Below, one piece after another: positions 1 to 7,800 of a DNA stretch of 11,308 bases; the first letter of the stretch is position 1, and each line of letters opens with the position of its first letter. The notes beneath the pieces were generated by a model that was not told the DNA's origin, did not search any database, and worked only from the letters and a program-made list of their open reading frames with translations. Made by a program: the position numbers and the translations under genes. Source of the DNA: Bacillota bacterium. Its GTDB lineage: Bacteria; Bacillota_A; Clostridia; Lachnospirales; Lachnospiraceae. The stretch is taken from assembly GCA_023443925.1 (NCBI GenBank), contig JAEZSL010000294.1, forward strand, positions 1-11,308, in the 5' to 3' direction.

Positions 1-483
1 CTTTATAATACCATCTGGATTGCCCTGGTCTTATGGCTGGTCTTTAACTTTATTCTAAGCCGGACCAGAACCGGACGGCATATTTATGCCATCGGCAGTA
101 ACATGGAAGCCTCCAAATTATCCGGTGTTAATATACTGGCAACCACTATAAAAGCTTTTGTGGTAAGCAGTATCTGCGCCTGTACCGTAGGTCTGATTAT
201 CTGTGCTACCAGCGGTATGGGAACCATGGATGCCGGTAACGGCTATGAACTGTATGCCGTAGCCGCTTCCGTAATCGGCGGGGTATCCACTCTTGGCGGC
301 CAGGGTATAATTCTTGGAACTGTAATCGGAGCTTCCATCTGGGGAGTATTGCAGAATGGCCTGCAGTTTGTGGGAGCCCCCGTAGCAATAAGAAATATTG
401 TAATCGGTATTATTGTTATCGTTTCCGTACTTCTTGATGTTATCGTCCGAAGCGGTAAATTTAAGGAAAAAAGAGAAAGTTAA
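1..483 (+). CDS. Sugar ABC transporter permease, RbsC-like (5' end cut by window)
   Basis: This is the C-terminal part of an inner-membrane permease of the ribose/xylose/galactoside ABC importer family (BPD_transp_2). The reading frame is open from base 1, so the gene begins upstream; the in-frame ATG at 103 is internal. The family signature G-R-H-I-Y-A-I-G-S-N followed by E-A-S-K-L-S-G-V-N lies at about 76-132. The cytoplasmic loop G-Y-E-L-Y-A-V-A-A-S-V-I-G-G, followed by S-T-L-G-G-Q-G, is the ATPase-contacting segment typical of RbsC. Several hydrophobic helices follow, then a short charged tail. It lies 66 bases upstream of a binding-protein gene and is almost certainly in the same operon, with the ATPase expected further upstream. 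The substrate cannot be told from the permease. Family assignment is secure. Confidence 0.93.
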   Translation, partial: LYNTIWIALVLWLVFNFILSRTRTGRHIYAIGSNMEASKLSGVNILATTIKAFVVSSICACTVGLIICATSGMGTMDAGNGYELYAVAASVIGGVSTLGGQGIILGTVIGASIWGVLQNGLQFVGAPVAIRNIVIGIIVIVSVLLDVIVRSGKFKEKRES

Positions 484-534
484 TGCGGTAGTAAAGCAGA
501 ATAACTGAAAATAAATTCTGCCATTATTATAAAA

Positions 535-542
535 AAGGGAGG
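535..542 (+). promoter_or_regulatory. Ribosome binding site of the binding-protein gene
   Basis: AAGGGAGG lies 7 bases before the ATG at 550, a strong Shine-Dalgarno sequence. The 66-base gap from the permease stop shows no terminator, which supports cotranscription. Confidence 0.8.
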
Positions 543-549
543 TTTCATT

Positions 550-1527
550 ATGAAACGAAAGGTATTATCTACTATTTTAGGAGCAGCCATGATTGCTGCC
601 CTGCTTACGGGGTGCGGTTCAAACAGCACGGAAACTGCAAAAACAGGTTCAAAAGATAAGGCTTCCGGGGACAGCTACAAAGTATACTTAATTACCATGG
701 ATCAGATGGATCAGTACTGGGCTAATATTGACAAAGGCTGTCAGCAGGCGGTAAGTGAGTTAAAGGGGGAAGGTACCGAAGTTGTTTACAAATGGTCCGC
801 ACCGGATAAAAAAGACGATGCACAGCAGATTGAAAAAATCAATAATGCTATTGCCGACGGTGCTCAGGCTATCTTACTGGCAGCCAACGGCCCAACGGCT
901 GTTAATGCCTCCTTACAGGAAGCAGAAGATGCCGGTGTTAAAATTGTTTATGTTGACTCTCCGGCAGAATTTCCGGCAGTCAGAACCTTAACCACCAACA
1001 ACGAGGCTGCCGGTAAAACAGCAGGTCAGGCTTTAATTGAAGCCCTAAAAGCTTCCGGTGTAACCTCCGGCGATATTGGTATTATCAGTGTTAACACCTC
1101 CACCGATTCTACTATGAACCGTGAAAATGGTTTCCGCTCTGCTTTTGAAGGAACTGAATTTAATATTCTGGAAACACAGTATTGTGAAGGTGAAGCTGCT
1201 CAGTCACAGAATGCCGCTTCCAATTTCTTAGCTCAGGGCTGTGTAGGCCTTTATGGCTGTAACGAAGGTTCCACCGTTGGTGTAGGCAATGCCATTAAAG
1301 AGGCAGACGGCAAGGCCATTGGTATCGGTTTTGATACTTCGGATGCAATCCTTGAACTGATTGACCAGGGCTTCTTACTTGGAGCTATGGCCCAGAATCC
1401 TTCCACCATGGGTTATGAAGGTGTTAAAACAGCCATCCATGCCATTAAGGGTGAAGCCGTAGGTGATAACCTGGATACCGGTGTTACCCAGGTAACAAAA
1501 GATAATCTTTCGGATTTTAAAAAATAA
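550..1527 (+). CDS. Sugar ABC transporter substrate-binding lipoprotein (Peripla_BP_4 type)
   Basis: This 325-residue lipoprotein captures a sugar outside the membrane and delivers it to the RbsC-like permease encoded just upstream. Residues 1-21 form a lipoprotein signal peptide (positive n-region M-K-R-K, hydrophobic core), and the lipobox L-L-T-G-C places the lipidated Cys at residue 22. A low-complexity Ser/Thr/Lys linker precedes a type I periplasmic-binding fold. Recognisable features are the first strand with K-V-Y-L-I-T-M-D followed by Q-Y-W, the segment D-G-A-Q-A-I-L-L-A-A-N-G, the T-L-T-T-N-N-E-A-A-G hinge segment, and I-G-I-G-F-D-T-S near the C-terminal lobe. Length is normal for the family. 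The binding protein is the last gene here, whereas it is often first in such operons. The ligand is not identifiable from sequence; ribose, galactose, xylose or an inositol-like ligand are all possible. Confidence 0.93.
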   Translation: MKRKVLSTILGAAMIAALLTGCGSNSTETAKTGSKDKASGDSYKVYLITMDQMDQYWANIDKGCQQAVSELKGEGTEVVYKWSAPDKKDDAQQIEKINNAIADGAQAILLAANGPTAVNASLQEAEDAGVKIVYVDSPAEFPAVRTLTTNNEAAGKTAGQALIEALKASGVTSGDIGIISVNTSTDSTMNRENGFRSAFEGTEFNILETQYCEGEAAQSQNAASNFLAQGCVGLYGCNEGSTVGVGNAIKEADGKAIGIGFDTSDAILELIDQGFLLGAMAQNPSTMGYEGVKTAIHAIKGEAVGDNLDTGVTQVTKDNLSDFKK

Positions 1528-1555
1528 TCCGGAATAAAACTACCATATAAAGATA

Positions 1556-1642
1556 AGAGACTTGTGCAAAATTCACAGACCAGAGTACTTGCTGTTATGC
1601 AGGACTGATAAATCTAAAAATTTTGCTCAGGTCTCTTTTTTT
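1556..1642 (+). terminator. Structured rho-independent terminator after the ABC operon
   Basis: The left arm at 1556-1573 (AGAGACTTGTGCAAAATT) pairs with 1619-1636 over 18 positions with one G-T wobble and one mismatch, and seven T residues follow (1636-1642). The 45-base apical region is not a simple loop: AGT-A-CTTGC pairs with GCAGGACT as an inner hairpin. TTGTG/CACAG and GACC/GGTC offer alternative pairings. It most simply ends the transporter transcript, but the competing pairings leave room for attenuation. Confidence 0.8.
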
Positions 1643-1670
1643 GACCTATTTGGGTTTGTACCATTTTAGA
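1641..1670 (+). promoter_or_regulatory. Possible promoter for the GH92 gene
   Basis: TTGACC at 1641-1646 and TTTAGA at 1665-1670 are separated by 18 bases and overlap the end of the preceding terminator's T-tract. They resemble sigma-A -35/-10 elements. The region down to the start codon is very A+T-rich, with other TATAAA-like hexamers at 1694 and 1702 that lack a good -35 partner. This is a weak call. Confidence 0.3.
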
Positions 1671-1723
1671 ATAATTTTAGATCAATATTAAAATATAAAA
1701 CTATAAAGCAGTGTATTTATATT

Positions 1724-1758
1724 ACGATTTTTATAAATTAATATTTATTATAAATCGT
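1724..1758 (+). promoter_or_regulatory. Inverted repeat in the GH92 leader
   Basis: ACGATTT-(TT)-ATAA at 1724-1736 is complementary to TTATAAATCGT at 1748-1758: 11 base pairs with a two-base bulge and an 11-base loop. It lies 45 bases before the GH92 start codon. It could be an operator or an mRNA hairpin. It is A+T-rich, so chance formation is possible. Confidence 0.35.
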
Positions 1759-1793
1759 TTAGTTAACCTGACAATTTTCCAATATAAGAAACT

Positions 1794-1797
1794 GAGG
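1794..1797 (+). promoter_or_regulatory. Ribosome binding site that sets the GH92 start at 1804
   Basis: GAGG lies 6 bases before the ATG at 1804, and the peptide from that ATG is a textbook signal sequence. A GTG at 1711 in the same frame has no Shine-Dalgarno sequence and would add 31 residues in front of the signal peptide, so it was not chosen. Confidence 0.75.
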
Positions 1798-1803
1798 TAC
1801 GAT

Positions 1804-4800
1804 ATGAAAGTAAATTATAAAAAGCGGATAGCATGGCTATTAGTATTTTGCATGATTATTCCCAATGGTTTTACAGCCTTTGCCCATACCCAGAGTGGGG
1901 AGGAACTTGTAGACAGTGACAGCGGGAAAAACAAATTGTGGACCTCCTCCTTTCAAAAACCGGATGGATTTCTGACCAACACCGCAGATGAAAAAGGCAG
2001 CGGCGGACTGCAGCCGGTTTCCTCCAATGCATTAACCGGGGATATTACCTATCTGGTGGATTTAAGTACAGTTACCGGAAGTGCAAATTACAATAACAAT
2101 GAAGTAAAAGAGAATTTATTTGATCATAATTCCGCAACAAAATTTTTATCCAATGTTGCTGCTCCGATAACCGTAAGCTGGTCTTTAACCGGTAAAGCAG
2201 AAAAAACGGTGAAAGAATATGCTATGGTTTCTGCCAACGACGTTCCGGATCGTGATCCCAAGAGCTGGCAGTTATTTGGAAAAAAAGAAGGGGATGCTGA
2301 CTATACCCTCATAGATGAAAGAACCAATCAGGCCTTTAGCGAACGTTTCCAGTCAAAAATTTATACAGTTAAGAGTCCGGGAGCTTACAGCAGTTATAAA
2401 CTGAGTATTACCAGAAATGCAAGTTCCCAGGGAACCTCCGGTATGACCCAGTTTGCGGATCTTATACTTGCAACCGGTGACAGTGCGGATGACCAGTATA
2501 AGACCTCCGGCATGAGTGCAGCCATATCCACCGGTCCTTCCTCTACCTGGAACCAGAACGCCAATGCAGGCTGGTCAGGCAGCAAAGCTTTAAAGGTAAC
2601 CGGAAGTATTACGGATCAGGATGCCTATGCCTATAATAAGCTTTATGACGGACTTAATATTCCGGTTGGTGACGATACCTATTTTCAGTACTGTATCTTC
2701 CCTTCCATGTCAAACGGGTCAGGTTATGATTACCAGTACACCCAGATGTATCTGTCCCTGGATTTAAAGTTTACGGATGGTACTTACCTTAGCGAACTTG
2801 GTGCCCTGGACCAGAACCGCAATGGGCTTGATGCATTGTCTCAGGGAGACAGCAGGACCCTGACCACCAACCAGTGGAACCGGATTTATAGTAATATCGG
2901 TTCGGTGGCAAGTGGTAAAACCATCGAAGCCGTACTGGCTGATTACAAAAAACCTTCTCATGATATGTCCGGCTATAAGGACTTTACAACGTATTTTGAT
3001 GAGATTGAAGTCTATAATAAGACACCCTTAACTATTTCACATTTATCCGATTATACGTATATTTTAAGAGGCACCAATGATTCCCCTGGTTTCTCCAGAG
3101 GTTTGACCGCTCCGGCAGTAACCATGCCCCATGGGTTTAATTTCTGGGTGCCGGCTACGAATTCCAGTGACAATAAAATCTATGATTACCAGGATACCGC
3201 TTTAAGATATATCACCGTTTGTCATGAACCTTCTTACTGGGTCGGGGACCGGGGTACCTGGCAGTTCATGGTTAATACCAGTTTAAAGGCTGCAACAGAT
3301 AACAATTACGCCCTGGGTAGTCTTACTTCTGATTTTTCCCACGAGAATGAAATTGCCCGGGCGAATTACTACAGTGTGGAATTTGACAAGGCAAAAGGTG
3401 CCTCCGCCGGTTCCAGGCTGGAATTGACACCTACCGTTCACGGAGCCGCAGTCCGGTTTACCTTTGACAGCATGGCAGCTAACCGGAATGTAATATTTGA
3501 CTGTGTCCGTGCCGGCGGTGATGTGATTTATGATAATAGCAGTGCGGTCACTACTTTTAAGGGCTATAGTGATCATACGGGAAATGGTTCAAAGCGCATG
3601 TATCTTTACGGCACCTTTGACCAAAAGGCCCTGCTTACCAGGGAATCCGCCAAAGGCGGTATTGCAGCCTTTGATAAGGATGTAGTGGAGATGAAAATAG
3701 CCACCTCATACATAAGCTATGAACAGGCACAGAAAAACCTGGAATTAGAAATAGTAGCAGATGAAAAGTTTGATGATGTTTATGTGAAAGCCAGGAATAC
3801 CTGGGATGAAAAGTTAAATGTAATCAGTGATGTGAAAGGTGCAACCTATGAACAGTTAGTGTCTTTATATTCCAATTTGTACCGTTTATTTGCCTATCCC
3901 AATACTATGTCTGAGAATACGGGAACAGAAAGCGAACCGGTTTGGCAGTATAAAAGCCCTTACCGTGACAGTTCGGCACCAGCCGTTGAAGGACAGTTTT
4001 ATATCAATAACGGCTTTTGGGATACTTACCGTACCACCTGGGCAGCTTACAGCTTATTTACACCCGGTGAAGCTTCCGTAATGCTAAACGGCCTGGTACA
4101 GCATTATAATGATCAGGGCTGGGTTCCCAGATGGATTGCTCCGGGAGGAACCAATAGCATGGTAGGCACCAGCAGTGATGTTATCTTTGCGGATGCGGTA
4201 GTAAAAGGACTGGATTTTGACTGGGGAGGAGCCTATGCATCAGCACTTCGTAATGCGGCATCCGTATCCACAAACCTGACCAACGGCGGCCGGAAAAATC
4301 TGAATACCGCTATTTTCCTTGGATATAACCCGGGAACGTCAGAAGACTTTTCCTGGTCTATGGAAAGTTATATCAATGACTATGGAATTGCCCGGATGGC
4401 TAAGATACTGGCAGACCGGGAAACCCAGGAGAGTAAAAAATCAGAATATCTGGCTGAATACCAGTATTATATAAACAGGGCTAAAAACTATGTGAAGTTA
4501 TTTGATAACTCCGGCAGCACACCGCTTAATCAGTGGTTCCGGGGAAAAGATGCTTCCGGTGAATGGAATACGGCTAACTTTACCAACAATGCTTTCGATC
4601 CTTTTTACTGGGGAGAAAACTATACAGAAACCAATGCTTACAACATGGCGGTTTCCGTACCCCAGGACGGACAGGGACTGGCTAATCTGTACGGCGGCTT
4701 AGACGGTCTGGCACAGAAGCTGGATTCTATTTTTGAAACCAATGGTATATACAACGGCTACGGAGCAGTAAACAGTGTGGGCGGAATCCATGAACAGAAG

Positions 4801-7800
4801 GAAGCCCGTGAAATCAAGCTGGGGCAGTACGGGCACAGCAATCAGCCGTCCCACCACATCATATATATGTATAACTATGCGGCACAACCCTGGAAAACCC
4901 AGAAATATGTCCGGGATATACTGGACCGGGCTTATGTGGGCTCCACCTTCGGACAGGGATATATCGGTGACGAGGATAACGGAGAGATGTCTGCCTGGTA
5001 TGTCTTTTCAGCATTAGGTTTCTATCCGGTTAATATGGGCAGTGATGAATTTGCGGTGGGTTCACCCTTATTTGAAGAAGCAACCGTGAATCTTCAGGGC
5101 GGCGGCACCTTAACCGTGAAGGCTCATAACAATAGCAGGGAAAATGTATATATCCAGAGCATGGCTCTAAATGGGGAGGAGTATAATAAATCATTTATAA
5201 AATATGCAGATATCTGTAACGGCGGAACCATAGAATTTACCATGGGTGCACAGCCAAATGAAACCTGGGGCACAGGTACGGAAAACCTGCCTGAATCCCT
5301 GACGGCACCGGAGGAAGAAGTAAAGACCTATGAGGATTTCACTTCACCAGGTGTAAATATAGTTAATACGGACACCATCACCACGGAGCCGGTTTATCAG
5401 GATCGTCTGGCAGGAAATGCTTCAAACCTTAAAAATCTGGTGGATAATAATTCCGGAACGGAAACCGTATTTGTTGACGGAGATACGCTGTACTATAGTA
5501 TGGACAAAGCGGGAAAGGCTGAATTGTTTACCATAACTTCCGGAAAAACCGGTCCGGCACCGGCCTCCGTAACCGTATACGGTGCAGTCGAAAACGGAGA
5601 TTGGGTGGAGTTAGCCGCCTATGACAATATGGAGTTCCAGTGGAGTCAGTATACCAGACCTTTTTCCATTAAGGAAGAGAAACAGGATTTGTATTCTCAT
5701 TATAAATTTATCTTCGGTAACGGTACGGTATCGGAAATCGAATTACTGGGATATGAGGACAGTGCCAGAACCAAAGATGATCTCGGAAGATTAATTCAGG
5801 CTGCCGGGCAGATTGATTTGACCGGTTTACCGGAGGTATTAAAAGCGGTTCTAGCTGCCGCGGTTACTGCTGCAAAGCTGGTATATGACGATACGGAAGC
5901 TTCCGATGAGGCTTATACCGGAGCTTATAATGACTTAAAGAGAGCGCTGGAAACAGTAAACGGCAGTCTGGTAAATGCTTATGAAAGAATGGAAGCGGAA
6001 AGCTTTAACTCCGGCAATGTTCTTATCGATTATGTTAATGGTGTACCCAATAATATCGGTGGTGTTAAAAAAGATTACTGGGCAGGATATAAGAATGTTT
6101 TGTTTGCCGGTGATACCAACTTTATGGAATTACATTACTCCGCACAAGGAACCGACGGAGGCGGCTATGTTGAAATTTATCTGGATGACATAAATTCCAG
6201 TCCTGTAGGAAGGATACAGACTCCTGTAACAGCACCAAACGGATGGGCAGAATATGTTACGGTTAATACGGAGATTTCCCCCGCCATAACCGGCCTGCAT
6301 GATGTTTATCTGGTATTCCGGAATGACGGTACCCATGCCTATGTTGCCAACGTGGATTGGTTCCGGTTTGAAGCCTACTGTAAGGTGAGCGGAACGGCCG
6401 GTGAGAACGGCACCATTGATCTTGCCGATCAGACAGTTCCCTATGGACAGAGCGTAAGTTTTCAGGTTGATCCGGAGGACGGATATGTCGTTGACCAGCT
6501 GCTGGTGAATGGGGTGGATACCGGTTTTAAAGGCAATGGCAGTGAAAGTACCTTATATACCATTGATAAGGTTATAAAGGATACCATAGTTACCGTCCGT
6601 TTCAGGCCTATTGAAACCGGAAGTGCCACTGCCGTCCAGACAGAAGGTGCAGTCATTACCTTCCGGCCGGGAGACGGTACAACCGATGTTCCGGAAGGCA
6701 CTGTCATAACAGCGGATATTACGCTGGAGGCAGGCCGGAATCTGAAAAAGATACTCTTAAACGGAATTGAATTAGGCGCAGAAGCAGTAACCCATAATGA
6801 AGATGGTACTTATACGGTAGTTTTCCGGATGGGAAGAGGCAGTCATGTACTTAGCGTGGAACTTTATGGGGAAGATGAAGCAACCGTAACCGGTATTATT
6901 ATAAAAAAATATCCGGATAAGCTGGTTTATTATGTAAATGATCCTCTGGATCTGACCGGAATGGAAGTTATGGCTGTCTACAGCGATGAAACAACAGCAG
7001 TGATAAAAGATTATTTCGTGGATACGGTAAATCCCACTACCATGGCAGGTGTTACCCTGGTAGAGATCAGTTACAGAGGAGCTGTGGCCGGTTTTGAAAT
7101 CACCGTATTAGATAAAGAGCCGGAAAATGATTTAACCGGTCTGAAGATTACAAAGAATCCGGATAAATTAGTTTACCGGATTCGAGAGGCACTGGATCTG
7201 GAAGGCTTGGAAGTAACCGCCGCCTATAAGGACGGCACTACGGCAGTGATTCCGGATTATCAGGTTTTAACTTCGAATCCCACGATCAAAGCAGGTACGG
7301 TTAACGTAGTAGTCGGCTATAGTGGATTAACCGCAAGTTTCCGGATTACCGTACTCCCGGATGATTTGCCCCCGGTATCGTTAACTGGTCTTGAAATAAC
7401 AAAACTCCCTCTTAAACTGAACTATGAATTAAGGGAACCCTTAAGACTTCAGGGAATGGAAGTACTGGCGGTATACAGTGACGGCAGAAAAGAAGCAGTT
7501 ACCGGTTATGAGGTGATTACGCAAAATCCTACGGCCAGAACCGGACGGGTCACCGTAACCATAGGTTATGAAGGAAAGACAGCAAGCTTCCAGATTACAG
7601 TTACAAGAAGACAGACAGAGACCCCTTCCGTAGCAATGACCGGAATTACCATCAGTGAAAAACCAGGCAAACTAATTTACAAGGTTTCTGAAGCTCTGGA
7701 TTTAAGCGGCCTGGTAGTGAAAGCAGTATATAGTGATGGTACGTCCTATACAACCGGCAATTATTCGGTGGTAACTCAGAATCCTACCGCTGTGGCTGGA

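Noticed and set aside
1711..1803. In-frame N-terminal extension of the GH92 protein from a GTG at 1711
   Set aside because: It has no ribosome binding site and would bury the signal peptide 31 residues inside. The ATG at 1804 has a GAGG at good spacing and begins a typical signal sequence.
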